DNA of 64,000 nt from Christensenella sp034926635 (GTDB lineage: Bacteria > Bacillota > Clostridia > Christensenellales > Christensenellaceae), in assembly GCA_034926635.1 (NCBI GenBank), contig JAYFQX010000013.1:1-64000 (forward strand), read 5' to 3'. Below, piece after piece: positions 44,772 to 53,644 of the stretch. Under the pieces are notes generated by a model. It did not search any database. It was given only the letters and a program-made list of their open reading frames with translations, and was not told the DNA's origin. How positions within the stretch are numbered: position 1 is the stretch's first letter; each line of letters starts with the position of its first letter. The translations under genes were made by a program, and so were the position numbers.

Positions 44772-45773
44772 CTATTCTTCGTCTGAATCAAATATAATTC
44801 CCCATGATTTCCGTATTTCTTCAATAAATGCGGCAATCCTTATGGTCTCATCCAAAGGCATTTCCTTCGTTTCTTTCAGTCCTTTGCGCAGGCAATCCAT
44901 AACTGCCATTGCCTCGTATTGAAACCCGCTTCCCGCATACTTTTCTTCAAATACTTCTACGCATTTCTCTCCCAAAACCGTTCCATCCGGCTTAAAAAGC
45001 GATGCACGCATCGGGCGCCAAAAATCGCGGTCAATCACGATCCTTCCCCTTGTTCCGTTAATAATCGCATCATATTGTGTAATCATATCAAGCGATGCAC
45101 TCATAAATGCGGCTCTGCCATCATTATATTTCAGCATCAAGTTGTTGTTGACGTCCACTTCACCGTTACTAGTGAAGGTTCCCATCCAATCATCCTGTGG
45201 GCCAAACATCATATAGGTAAAAGCAATCGTATAAATGCTGACATCACGCAATGAACCGCCTGCAGCTTTTCTGCTTGCGCGCCACGGTTGATTTTCGTTC
45301 TCAAGATTTGTACCAAAATTGGCAAAAATCGTTTTGGGATCACCGATTTCTCCTTTTTCAGTCCATTCCTTTGCCTTTTTGATCACCGGGAAAAACCGTG
45401 TCCACATTCCTTCCATAAAAAATACGCCCTTTTCGCGCGCTTTCTCTATAAGACGTTTTGTTTGCGCCACATTATCCGCTAATGGTTTTTCGCAAAGTAC
45501 ATTTTTTCCCAGTTCAAAACACTTCATGCACTGCTCATAATGCATAAAATTTGGTGTACAGATATAGACTACGTCAAAATCTGCATTTTCAAGCATTTGA
45601 TCAACATTATCATAACAATCTTTGATTCCATAAATACCCGCAAAGCGTTCAGCCTCCTGCATATTGATCCCCGTAACCGCAGAAATCTCCGCATCCTCTA
45701 CTTGTGCGAGTCCCTGTGCGAATTGGTTCGCGATATTCCCCGTAGCCGTAAAAGCCCATTTAATCTTTTCCAT
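44772..45773 (-). CDS. Gfo/Idh/MocA-family NAD(P)-dependent oxidoreductase
   Basis: A 333-residue dehydrogenase. The N-terminal WAFTATGNIANQFAQGLAQVED replaces the usual GxGxxG loop with TATGNI, as in many members. CTPNFMHYEQCMKCFELGKNVLCEKPLADN near 72-100 carries the EKP motif with the catalytic lysine. The C-terminal domain forms the open sheet of the family. These enzymes oxidise or reduce sugar hydroxyls, inositols and related compounds. It is the last gene after DeoR and an orphan sugar ATPase, so it probably acts on the same imported compound. AAGGAG precedes the start. Confidence 0.88.
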   Translation of the reverse strand: MEKIKWAFTATGNIANQFAQGLAQVEDAEISAVTGINMQEAERFAGIYGIKDCYDNVDQMLENADFDVVYICTPNFMHYEQCMKCFELGKNVLCEKPLADNVAQTKRLIEKAREKGVFFMEGMWTRFFPVIKKAKEWTEKGEIGDPKTIFANFGTNLENENQPWRASRKAAGGSLRDVSIYTIAFTYMMFGPQDDWMGTFTSNGEVDVNNNLMLKYNDGRAAFMSASLDMITQYDAIINGTRGRIVIDRDFWRPMRASLFKPDGTVLGEKCVEVFEEKYAGSGFQYEAMAVMDCLRKGLKETKEMPLDETIRIAAFIEEIRKSWGIIFDSDEE

Positions 45774-45852
45774 TTTTTCTCCTTTTTTTGTAAATTAATC
45801 CCAGCGGCATCCATATGCCGCCTGTGTTAAACTTATAAAATAATAGATTTTT

Positions 45853-47367
45853 CTATATTTTTCCCGAAGCGTATTGCAGGATCCTGACAGAATTTGCTTC
45901 CCGGGAATCGAGTTCTGCCACAATCCGTCCTGAAAACATGACGTAAATACGGTCGCACATCCCAATTAATTCTGTCAAATCGGAAGAAATCATGAAGATC
46001 GATTTCCCTGAAGATGCCATCTTGTTCAAAATATTGTATAATTCCACTTTTGAAGCTATATCAAGCGTGATTGATGGTTCGTCCAGCACCATAAGCTGCG
46101 CATCTGCCTTAAGCCATTTGCTGAGCGCTACCTTTTGCTGCGTACCACGAGAAAGCCATTTTACCGTAGTGGACGGCGCCACCTTTTTGAGATCCAGCTT
46201 ATCAATATAAAACTTTGCATTATCTTGAATCTTTTTGTGACTTAGCAATCCCGTATGCTCAAATTGGCTGAGGGCAGAAAGCGACATATTATACTGCACA
46301 TCCTGTTTCATAATCAAATTCTGTGCGCAGTCTTCCGCAAAATAGATAATACCGTCCTCTACAAACTGATCAAGTTTATTATTCTGCATTGGTTTACCTT
46401 TATAATAATATTCCCCTTTTGTAATCGGCTCTACCCCTGCGATTAACTTCGCAAGACTTGACTTCCCTGCACCCATCAACCCCGCGATCCCGACGATTTC
46501 GCCTTCCCTGATATACATGCTTGCGTCTTGAACGGTTTCCTGACTGTTACCGATCTTATGCGCCTTCATAATAACATCGCCATGCTTTGCCTTTGTTTTC
46601 GGATAACGGTTTACATAATCATCCCCCGCCATCTCCAATAAAATGTGGTCAATATCAATGTAAACGGCATTGTTTTCAATCGGCTTGTCTTCTACTGTTT
46701 TTCCGTCGCGCATGATTACCAAACGGTCTGCGATCTCGAGCACCTCGTCGATCTTATGCGAAATAAATACGATTGCAATTCCCTGCTGCTTCAGCTTACG
46801 GATGATCTCAAACAGCCGCTCCCTATCGCACGACGTAAACGAAGCAGTGACTTCATCCAGCACCAGAACCTTAACACTGTATACAAGCGATCGCGCAATT
46901 TCAACCATTTTTTTCTGCGCAATATTTAACTCCTGCACAGGCGCATGGATATCAACATCCGTTTGTAGAAACTCCAAAATTTCACGCGCTTTTTTTTTCT
47001 GTAGTTTTTTGTTAATAAAAGGAAGACGCGGATAACAAATTTCATTCCCCGAAAAAATATTTTGTTCTACATTAAATTCATTGATCAATTGGGAATCCTG
47101 ATGGATCATTCGAATACCGTTTTTTTGCGCTTTTACCACGCTATCGATGGCTTCCGGCACGCCCTCAATGAGGATCTCACCTGTATAACGGCTATAGTTT
47201 CCTGTCAACAATTTCATGAGCGTAGATTTTCCCGCACCATTTTCGCCCAAAATTGAACAGACCTCTCCTTTTTTCAAGTAGAAATCTGCGTGATCCAAAA
47301 TGGTGTTGGTATCCAGAGTCAGGGAAATGTTTCTCATTTCGACTAATTTGTTATCCAAGCGTATCAC
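45853..47367 (-). CDS. Orphan sugar ABC transporter ATPase (RbsA type)
   Basis: A double ATPase of about 504 residues. Domain 1: Walker A GENGAGKST, NIAQKKMVEIARSL, Walker B LVLDEVTASFTS. Domain 2: GLMGAGKSSLAKLIAG, LSRGTQQKVALSKWLKAD and LMVLDEPSITLDI. Both halves keep the key lysines, unlike most family members where the second site decays. The start is uncertain: GTG at 47367 gives 504 residues, ATG at 47337 gives MRNISLTLD. No permease or binding protein lies beside it; it may power the importer at 51552-55165, which already has its own ATPase, or be an alternative subunit. It begins ten bases behind the DeoR gene. Confidence 0.85.
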   Translation of the reverse strand: MIRLDNKLVEMRNISLTLDTNTILDHADFYLKKGEVCSILGENGAGKSTLMKLLTGNYSRYTGEILIEGVPEAIDSVVKAQKNGIRMIHQDSQLINEFNVEQNIFSGNEICYPRLPFINKKLQKKKAREILEFLQTDVDIHAPVQELNIAQKKMVEIARSLVYSVKVLVLDEVTASFTSCDRERLFEIIRKLKQQGIAIVFISHKIDEVLEIADRLVIMRDGKTVEDKPIENNAVYIDIDHILLEMAGDDYVNRYPKTKAKHGDVIMKAHKIGNSQETVQDASMYIREGEIVGIAGLMGAGKSSLAKLIAGVEPITKGEYYYKGKPMQNNKLDQFVEDGIIYFAEDCAQNLIMKQDVQYNMSLSALSQFEHTGLLSHKKIQDNAKFYIDKLDLKKVAPSTTVKWLSRGTQQKVALSKWLKADAQLMVLDEPSITLDIASKVELYNILNKMASSGKSIFMISSDLTELIGMCDRIYVMFSGRIVAELDSREANSVRILQYASGKI

Positions 47368-47376
47368 CCATCGTTA

Positions 47377-48159
47377 TCAAATATCGTAAGACGTCAAAAT
47401 CTTAATATCCCTTTCAAAAAAATACTGTTTATATTTTTCATCCAGTTTTTTATCCGATACGTATATTCTAAAATGATCTAAATTTGCTATTTTATGCAAC
47501 CCGATTTTATTGAACTTGGTGTTTTCGGCCATAACGATTACCTGCCTTGAGATATCGACAATTTTTTCAATGATTTCATATAGTTCAAAATCATTTACCG
47601 TTACTCCTATAGACATATCAATCCCGTCAACCCCAATAAAAGCCTTTTGAACAAAAATATCTTCTAACTGCTGAATTGCTTTTGTACCGCAGGAATAAAT
47701 ATTTCCATTCTGCACCAATACCTCCCCGCCAATAAAAAACAATTTCCGTACATTGACCGCGATATCCGGCACTGCATTAATATTGTTTGTAATCACTGTC
47801 AGGTTGTTGATTGTATGTAGCTTTTTTGCCAGTGCAAGGCACAATGCGCCCTGTCCGATAAAAATAGAGTCTCCTTCTTCAATCAACGAAGCAGCAAGCC
47901 CCGCGATCTGGTCGATGTCTTCCTTCGAAAATCCGTCGTCCGCTTCTGCCATGGTGTCAAAGGCAATATCGCTTTCTGATTCAAGCAGCATCGCGCCGCC
48001 ATGCATCTTTTTCAGGAATCCTTCCTGCTCCAGTTGATCCAAATATTTACGCACAGTAACATCGCTTACATTAAGCGCAGTACAAAGCGTAGCAATATCA
48101 ACTGTTTTCTGTTCTCGTACGATTTGCTTTAATGTTGCAATTCTCTGTGCTGGAAACAC
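47377..48159 (-). CDS. DeoR-family transcriptional regulator
   Basis: A 260-residue sugar-pathway repressor. I choose the GTG at 48159 (FPAQRIATLKQIVREQKTV) because AAGGAG is six bases before it; an ATG ten codons earlier would put that site inside the gene. The winged helix is VDIATLCTALNVSDVTVRKYLDQLEQEGFLKKMHGGA, the family signature. The C-terminal sensor has ISVFIGQGALCLALAKKL-like (EGDSIFIGQGALCLALA) and LTVITNNINAVPDIA, which bind sugar phosphates in relatives. A promoter with an overlapping palindrome lies just upstream, so it probably represses itself and the two genes behind it, and perhaps the GRE operon. Confidence 0.9.
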   Translation of the reverse strand: MFPAQRIATLKQIVREQKTVDIATLCTALNVSDVTVRKYLDQLEQEGFLKKMHGGAMLLESESDIAFDTMAEADDGFSKEDIDQIAGLAASLIEEGDSIFIGQGALCLALAKKLHTINNLTVITNNINAVPDIAVNVRKLFFIGGEVLVQNGNIYSCGTKAIQQLEDIFVQKAFIGVDGIDMSIGVTVNDFELYEIIEKIVDISRQVIVMAENTKFNKIGLHKIANLDHFRIYVSDKKLDEKYKQYFFERDIKILTSYDI

Positions 48160-48225
48160 ACCAATCTCCTTTTGTCTTATGCAAAACATTGCTTTTTGCC
48201 AGACTATAAATATCTCTTTAATACT

Positions 48226-48258
48226 ATTATATCATTTGCCAAACATTCTGCAATGTTT
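48226..48258 (-). promoter_or_regulatory. Promoter and candidate operator of the DeoR transcript
   Basis: On the minus strand TTGCAG (48248-48253) and TATAAT (48226-48231) stand 16 bases apart. A perfect palindrome, AAACATT-CTGC-AATGTTT on the plus strand (48241-48258), covers the -35 box, an ideal place for repression. The start codon is about 65 bases further on. I did not find the same palindrome in front of the GRE operon. Confidence 0.7.
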
Positions 48259-48326
48259 TAATCTCATGGAAAAAATTTCCGTCCGAAGGATTCTATCAAT
48301 CTTCTTTCGCATCAAGCCAATTGCGT

Positions 48327-48860
48327 TCAAACATTGTGCATACGCGCGACCGCAGGGTCAGTATATATGTCCAAATCATCCCTGTTATAGGTTGCAAACT
48401 CACTGACTACACAACCTTCCGGTCCACCTACAATCCAGTGTGTTATATTGGGCTGCATTGTATATTGATCCCCTTTTTTTAATATGATTTCATGGAATAC
48501 AGTAAACGTCCCCTCCTTTCCCTTGGGAATTTTGGCTTTCATCTTTTCTTTGTCAATCGGCTCGCCTTCCGTATATACATAAAGTTCGCCTTCCCGAACC
48601 CGAAAACTCTCCTCCTTTCCGGGATAATCCCCAAACGGGGGATGCCGTTGCTCCGGACAAATCTGGTAAGGAAATAGAACCATTTCTTTTGCGCTGCACC
48701 TTTTGGTATCGACATACTTATGGATCACAATCCCATAGGTTTCTAAATCCCCGATTCCCATATCTGCTACTTCCAAATTTTTCTTTTCTTCTTCTTTCAG
48801 GTAGATATGCGCTTTTTCATAATATTCCAGCGCTTTTAACCTGGCTTCTTCCCTTGTCAT
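48327..48860 (-). CDS. D-lyxose ketol-isomerase (YdaE-like cupin)
   Basis: A 177-residue cupin. It matches the Bacillus YdaE type in several stretches: SAKEMVLFPYQICPEQRHPPFGDYPGKEESFRVREGELYVYTEGE near 56-100 carries the metal-binding HRHP-type histidines and glutamate, and GDQYTMQPNITHWIVGGPEGCVVSEFAT near 132-158 gives the last histidine and the cupin second motif. The family interconverts D-lyxose and D-xylulose, and also acts on D-mannose/D-fructose. Here it follows the glycyl radical enzyme by 64 bases, which suggests that its real substrate may be an aldose or deoxyaldose made by that enzyme. GGCGGGG precedes the ATG. Confidence 0.85.
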   Translation of the reverse strand: MTREEARLKALEYYEKAHIYLKEEEKKNLEVADMGIGDLETYGIVIHKYVDTKRCSAKEMVLFPYQICPEQRHPPFGDYPGKEESFRVREGELYVYTEGEPIDKEKMKAKIPKGKEGTFTVFHEIILKKGDQYTMQPNITHWIVGGPEGCVVSEFATYNRDDLDIYTDPAVARMHNV

Positions 48861-48876
48861 TTTCCCCGCCTTTCAT

Positions 48877-48916
48877 AAGTGGGGCAGCAATCCTCTGTTC
48901 ATGCCGCCCCGCTTAA
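48877..48916 (-). promoter_or_regulatory. Hairpin between the glycyl radical enzyme and isomerase genes
   Basis: AAGTGGGGCAGCA and TGCCGCCCCGCTT pair with two mismatches around a 14-base loop. There is no T-run in the minus direction, so this looks like an RNA-stabilising or processing structure that protects the upstream enzyme mRNA. Confidence 0.6.
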
Positions 48917-48924
48917 AACAATTT

Positions 48925-51342
48925 TTATAATTCGTGCTCTGTCCTTGCGATAATACTTTCCTGTACTTCATCCGCCAGTTCGTTAAAGAATGCGCTGTAT
49001 CCCGCTACACGTACAACTAGGCTCTTATATTTATCAGGATCTTTTTGCGCATCACGAAGCGTATCTGCCGAAACAATGTTGAATTGGACATGTCCGCCCC
49101 CAAGGCTAATATAAGTCATGACCATATCAATCCACTTTTTCATGCCTTCTGGTGTCGATACCGTCATAGGCGATAACTTCTGATTGAAAATGACGCCATT
49201 TGCGCAGCGAATATGATCAATTTTGGATACAGACTTCATAACCGCTGTAGGGCCTTCCCTATCTACGCCGTAATCAGGCGAAATACCATCCGCAAGTGGC
49301 TCCCCGGAAGCCTTCCCATCCGGCAGAGCCGCGGTTGCCATCCCGAACGCAACATAGGACGCAACCGGAAGCAGCGCTGCGACAAACGGACCGCCGCGGT
49401 AGGTTTCATAGCCCTTCATGGAGTCAAAAAACGCATCCGTAGCAATTTTGACCATATCATCCGGCCCTTCCAAGTCATTGCCATATTTGGGCACCTTATT
49501 CTTCAAGAATTCACGGAGCGCTTCCTGCCCCTTGAAGTTATGATCCAACGCATCGAGGATCTGATCCATTGTATAAAGCTTATCGTCATATACAACCTTT
49601 TTGATTGCATAAAGCGAATCGCCTACGTTTGCAATGCCTACACCCAGCGGGCCGGTCCAATTATACCGGGCTCCGCCGGAGGTAACGTCTTTTCCTTTTT
49701 CAATGCAGTCGTCCACCAGCATCGACGTTAAGGGTGTAGGCGCAAGCTGTTCATGCACCATATCAAGCGTGTTATCCCATTTTACAAGTTTTCCCATACA
49801 ATAATTCATTTGTTTTTTATACGCATCCAGGAATTCATCAAACGTTTTGAATTCACGCGGATCACCGGTTTTGATGGATACCTGTTTTCCGCTGATTCCG
49901 CAGACACCGTTATTCAGCGTTAATTCTACAATTTTGCTTAAGTTGAAATATCCGCCGTTGCAGCGACCCCATGTATTCAGCGGCGTTGTTTCCACACAGC
50001 CAACCGGTACATAATCACGTGCTTCTTCAAACGGTACACCGACGTTCAGCATTGCCGGAATATATACCTCGTCGTTTACAATCTGTGGCATACCATTTCC
50101 CATACGAATCGCTTCGCATGCCCTTTTCACGAATTCAAACGGACTTTTTCCATGAAGCCGCACCGAAAAGTTTGGCTGCATCAGCAAAATGTGAGAATGT
50201 GCTTCCAGGCAGCGATAAGACAGATCGTTTGTTCCATCCGTGCCGTCCGGGCGTATCCCGCCAACCGCAAGGTTTTGCCCCATTGGGTATCCCGCATGGA
50301 ATGCCGCGTCGATCGCGCGGTAAATTTTAATCGGTTCTGTAAATTTGATCCAGAAAGATTCCAGTATTTCCTGTGCTTTAATTTTAGTCAAAGCCCCGGA
50401 CAGGATATCCTTTTCATAATACGGATAAACATACTGGTCAAATCTACCTGGCGTAATAGAAACTCCGTTATCATAGATTTGCACCGCAACCTGAACAAAC
50501 CAAATGCTTTGCAGCGCTTCATAAAAATCATTCGCAGGGAATTCCGGTACACGACGGCAATTTTGAGACATACGAAGCAACTCCGCCTTCCGCTTTTCAT
50601 CCTTCTCCTGCTCTGCAAGCTGCGCCGTTAAATCCGCATAGCGGTTTGCAAACGCAATCATGGAATCGCAAATAGAAATGCATGCGCGATAGAATTTACG
50701 CTTCTGCATATCTTCCGCCTTCCAGTCAGTAAGACCATCCATCTTTTCCCTGATGTCTTTTTTAATTCCATCAAAACCCTTTTTCAATAATTTTTCATAG
50801 GAAAGCGCTACATGTCCAAATCCGCCGTCTTCATGCAGTCCAACACTAAACAGCCCCGCATCTTCACGCAAAAGATTGACATCTTCGGTCAAATAACTCC
50901 TCACACGATCATTGAATGTCTTTCCTCTCCAATACGAAACTACATTTTCACGATAATCCGCAATTTGTTCCGGTGTGATCTGAAACTTGTCCTGCGCACG
51001 CGTGGGGAACGTTTCGATTTCTTCATCGACCCACTCTACTGCAAATTCCGGGAACAGCGGTGAGCTACGGCGTTTGCTTGCCTGATGCCCGCAAATTAGT
51101 TCTTCATCTACTACAAACAACGTCATTTCTTTTAAGACGGCATCAAAAGCTCTTGCTTTCCGCTCCAATGGATCAAGCCCTTCCGTTTCCTGATAAACAC
51201 GCGTCACAATCTTTGCCCGTTCCAGGCAAACCTCAGACTTTACATTAATCAGGCTGTCTTTCAGTCGTTGACATCTTTTATACTCTTCCGTTTCCGGAGC
51301 CATTACATCATTGATGTTTAAAAACATTTCTGTTACGCTCAT
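48925..51342 (-). CDS. Glycyl radical enzyme of unassigned substrate
   Basis: An 805-residue member of the pyruvate formate-lyase/glycerol dehydratase superfamily, oxygen-sensitive and activated by the radical-SAM protein at 55223. The start at 51342 (MSVTEMFLNINDVM) has AAGGAGG eight bases upstream. The C-terminal motif RVAGYSAFFNEL carries the glycyl radical at about Gly781. VPVGCVETTPLNTWG holds the thiyl Cys449 and Glu451, as in dehydratases and C-N/C-S lyases. FGHVALSYEKLLKKG (His177) and GRFDQYVYPYYEKDI are also family marks. By eye, residues that contact diols in glycerol dehydratase, His281 and Asp447, are Val294 and Asn462 here. No microcompartment genes are linked; a sugar importer and a D-lyxose-type isomerase are, so a sugar or polyol is the likely substrate. 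Confidence 0.88.
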   Translation of the reverse strand: MSVTEMFLNINDVMAPETEEYKRCQRLKDSLINVKSEVCLERAKIVTRVYQETEGLDPLERKARAFDAVLKEMTLFVVDEELICGHQASKRRSSPLFPEFAVEWVDEEIETFPTRAQDKFQITPEQIADYRENVVSYWRGKTFNDRVRSYLTEDVNLLREDAGLFSVGLHEDGGFGHVALSYEKLLKKGFDGIKKDIREKMDGLTDWKAEDMQKRKFYRACISICDSMIAFANRYADLTAQLAEQEKDEKRKAELLRMSQNCRRVPEFPANDFYEALQSIWFVQVAVQIYDNGVSITPGRFDQYVYPYYEKDILSGALTKIKAQEILESFWIKFTEPIKIYRAIDAAFHAGYPMGQNLAVGGIRPDGTDGTNDLSYRCLEAHSHILLMQPNFSVRLHGKSPFEFVKRACEAIRMGNGMPQIVNDEVYIPAMLNVGVPFEEARDYVPVGCVETTPLNTWGRCNGGYFNLSKIVELTLNNGVCGISGKQVSIKTGDPREFKTFDEFLDAYKKQMNYCMGKLVKWDNTLDMVHEQLAPTPLTSMLVDDCIEKGKDVTSGGARYNWTGPLGVGIANVGDSLYAIKKVVYDDKLYTMDQILDALDHNFKGQEALREFLKNKVPKYGNDLEGPDDMVKIATDAFFDSMKGYETYRGGPFVAALLPVASYVAFGMATAALPDGKASGEPLADGISPDYGVDREGPTAVMKSVSKIDHIRCANGVIFNQKLSPMTVSTPEGMKKWIDMVMTYISLGGGHVQFNIVSADTLRDAQKDPDKYKSLVVRVAGYSAFFNELADEVQESIIARTEHEL

Positions 51343-51486
51343 TACCATATCCTCCTTCAAACTAAAAAACTGCTTTAATATCTATCTCAAATAACCGTTG
51401 CCATGTACAGTTATAGGACATGCATCTTCAAATAGTCACTTTGTTTCTGCCATATTGCTTACAAACCGTAATGCTCTTTAAAATAT

Positions 51487-51520
51487 GGTTTTGAGGCAGG
51501 CTATTGCCCACCTCAAAACC
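51487..51520 (-). promoter_or_regulatory. Hairpin between binding-protein and glycyl radical enzyme genes
   Basis: GGTTTTGAGG and CCTCAAAACC are a perfect 10-bp inverted repeat with a smaller GGC/GCC stem inside. It follows the binding-protein stop by about 30 bases. No T-run, so probably an mRNA-stabilising structure. The remaining bases to the enzyme start hold nothing else I recognise. Confidence 0.6.
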
Positions 51521-51551
51521 TTTCTGTACTATGATTTTATTGCTGTTATCC

Positions 51552-52625
51552 TTATTTATAAGGTTCGATTTCTTTCTGAATTGCTTCGTAATCTTTCATA
51601 AATTCCGCATAGTTGTCTCTTGTTACAACACGCAGTTCCGTAGCAACTTCAGATTCGTCGATCTTCTCGCCTTTTGCCGCTTTTACAGCGATCTCAACAG
51701 CAATCCTGCCCATTTCCGTAGGAGACTGTACAACCGTAGCTGCGAAGGACCCATCGCGCTGCAGGGCTGCCAGAAGTTCCGGATCATCGTCTACGCCGAT
51801 AACATCATAATCTGTTCTGCCTGCCGCTTCCGTAGCAGCAACTACACCAACACCATTTGTTGCATTGTTGCCGAATACGATATCAAGCTTGCCTTCCGGA
51901 TAAGTCTGAAGGAGGTCTTCCATCAGAGCCTGAGATTCCTGAACATTCAGTTTGATGGGGTCTTTCTGAATGATTTCAATGTCAGGATACTGGGAAAGAA
52001 CTTCTACAAAGCCTTCTGTTCTTTCTTTCTGGGAAGTGATTTGGGGATAACCGATGCAGAGTACAACGCCTTTTTCAGATCCGTTTCTTTCTTTCAACAG
52101 TTCCAGTGCATATTTGCCTGCTTCGCGACCGATATCAAGGTTGTTGGATGCAACGTGTGCAACAACATCGCCTTGGTCGGAACGAACGTCGACCGTAACA
52201 ACCGGAATACCAGCATCGTTTGCTTCAAGTGTCGCAGGAACGATAGCAGCGGAGTCAACCGGGTTTAAGATCAGAGCATTAACTTTTGTTCCGCTGATCA
52301 TGTCTTCTACGCCTTCCAGCTGTTTCTGCACATCGCCGGCGCCATCCAGATCAACTAGTTTTACGCCCTGTTCTTCTGCAGTCTTCTTGGCCATTGCCAG
52401 CATATCCTGGAAGAAGGGGAAGTTGTAATCCATCAAAGTCATACCAATCGTAATGTCTCCAGTTGCCGCAGCCGGTTCAGCCGACTCCTCAGTTGCCTGA
52501 GATCCCTCTGTTGTTGCTTCTTTGCTCGGAGCCGCCGAAGATTCCTGTCCTGCCGGAGCAGAACATCCCGCAAACACCGCAGCTACAAGCGCCAACGCAA
52601 GGATTACTGCCAATAATTTTTTCAT
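51552..52625 (-). CDS. Ribose-type sugar-binding lipoprotein
   Basis: A 357-residue binding protein from the ATG at 52625, with GGAGG nine bases before it. The signal MKKLLAVILALALVAA ends in the lipobox VFAGC, followed by a Ser/Glu/Ala-rich linker to about 55. The mature protein resembles RbsB: ITIGMTLMDYNFPFFQDMLAMAKKTAEE, ALILNPVDSAAIVPATLEANDAGIPVVTVDV in two blocks, and FGNNATNGVGVVAATEAAG near 240. Ligands of this group are free pentoses, hexoses, polyols or autoinducer-2. It sits directly upstream of the glycyl radical enzyme, so the imported molecule is the likely enzyme substrate or precursor. Confidence 0.9.
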   Translation of the reverse strand: MKKLLAVILALALVAAVFAGCSAPAGQESSAAPSKEATTEGSQATEESAEPAAATGDITIGMTLMDYNFPFFQDMLAMAKKTAEEQGVKLVDLDGAGDVQKQLEGVEDMISGTKVNALILNPVDSAAIVPATLEANDAGIPVVTVDVRSDQGDVVAHVASNNLDIGREAGKYALELLKERNGSEKGVVLCIGYPQITSQKERTEGFVEVLSQYPDIEIIQKDPIKLNVQESQALMEDLLQTYPEGKLDIVFGNNATNGVGVVAATEAAGRTDYDVIGVDDDPELLAALQRDGSFAATVVQSPTEMGRIAVEIAVKAAKGEKIDESEVATELRVVTRDNYAEFMKDYEAIQKEIEPYK

Positions 52626-52673
52626 TTTCTTTCCTCCATATTTTTTTATATTCTGCATGATACCATGCAAAAA

Positions 52674-53642
52674 TTATTTACTTCCTTTTTCATACAAGCT
52701 TACTGCTACAAGCAAGATGATCCCGGTAAATACCTGCTGCCAGAATGACGAAATACCCAAGATGTTAAATCCATTTGCAAGCAGCGTCATAAACATACAA
52801 CCAATTATTGTACCAAATACATAACCTTTACCACCTGTAAGGCTTGTACCGCCCAAAACAACCGCAGCGATTGCATCAAGCTCCATTCCTTGTCCAAGTG
52901 TCGGCTGCCCTGATGCAAGACGCATGGTAAGCAGGATACCAGTAAGGCCGGCTGTCAACCCGCCAATGGTGTATACCGCTATTTTAGTAACGTCTACTTT
53001 GATACCGGAAAGCCTTGCGCATTCTTCGTTACCGCCCGTTGCGAATACATGCCTGCCGAATTTTGTAGAACTCAGCACGATCCATGCGATTGCAACAACG
53101 ATAATCATGATAATAACAGGAATCGGAACTGCCCCAAGATAACCGCGCCCAAGCTGCAGCGCTTCTTCCGGGATATTGGTTATCGGGTAACCACCCGTAT
53201 ATACCAGTGCAAGTCCGCGCGCCGTGCTCATTAACGCCAACGTAACGATAAATGCGGGAATCTTAATTTTAGCGATAATAAGACCGTTAATAAAACCAAT
53301 TCCTGCACCCACGCCCAGTGCTAAAAGCAGTGCCAATACAACCGGTATCCCGTTTGTTGTCATAAATCCTGCTGCAAGCGTTCCCGACAGACATGCTACC
53401 GAACCGACCGATAAGTCGATCCCGCCCAGGATCAGTACAAATGTTGTACCAACCGCAACGATCAGCGTTGGTGAAACCTGACGTAAAATATTGATTAAAT
53501 TGCTGGCTGTAAAAAACGTATCAGTTGCTACCGCCATAATGACGAATAATACAATAAATGCACATACGATACTAAGCTGTGGAAAACGCTTTATTTTTCC
53601 CCATACCGTATTATTTTTAGCTAGTACTACTTCTTTATCCAT
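52674..53642 (-). CDS. Ribose-type sugar ABC transporter permease
   Basis: A 322-residue RbsC-type permease with about ten membrane segments. The loop FVLILGGIDLSVGSVACLSG near 65 and the ATPase contact ATGGNEECARLSGIKVDVTKI near 205 are standard, as is the C-terminal GYVFGTIIGCMFMTLLANGFNILG. It lies 48 bases before the binding-protein gene and two bases behind the ATPase stop. Unlike the operon at 2.7-14.4 kb there is only one permease here, so the channel should be a homodimer. Confidence 0.92.
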   Translation of the reverse strand: MDKEVVLAKNNTVWGKIKRFPQLSIVCAFIVLFVIMAVATDTFFTASNLINILRQVSPTLIVAVGTTFVLILGGIDLSVGSVACLSGTLAAGFMTTNGIPVVLALLLALGVGAGIGFINGLIIAKIKIPAFIVTLALMSTARGLALVYTGGYPITNIPEEALQLGRGYLGAVPIPVIIMIIVVAIAWIVLSSTKFGRHVFATGGNEECARLSGIKVDVTKIAVYTIGGLTAGLTGILLTMRLASGQPTLGQGMELDAIAAVVLGGTSLTGGKGYVFGTIIGCMFMTLLANGFNILGISSFWQQVFTGIILLVAVSLYEKGSK

Positions 53643-53644
53643 AA

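Noticed and set aside
48925..51342. Pyruvate formate-lyase
   Set aside because: The active site has a single Cys in GCVE instead of the Cys-Cys pair of PflB, and the activase carries the two-cluster insert of dehydratase-type enzymes.
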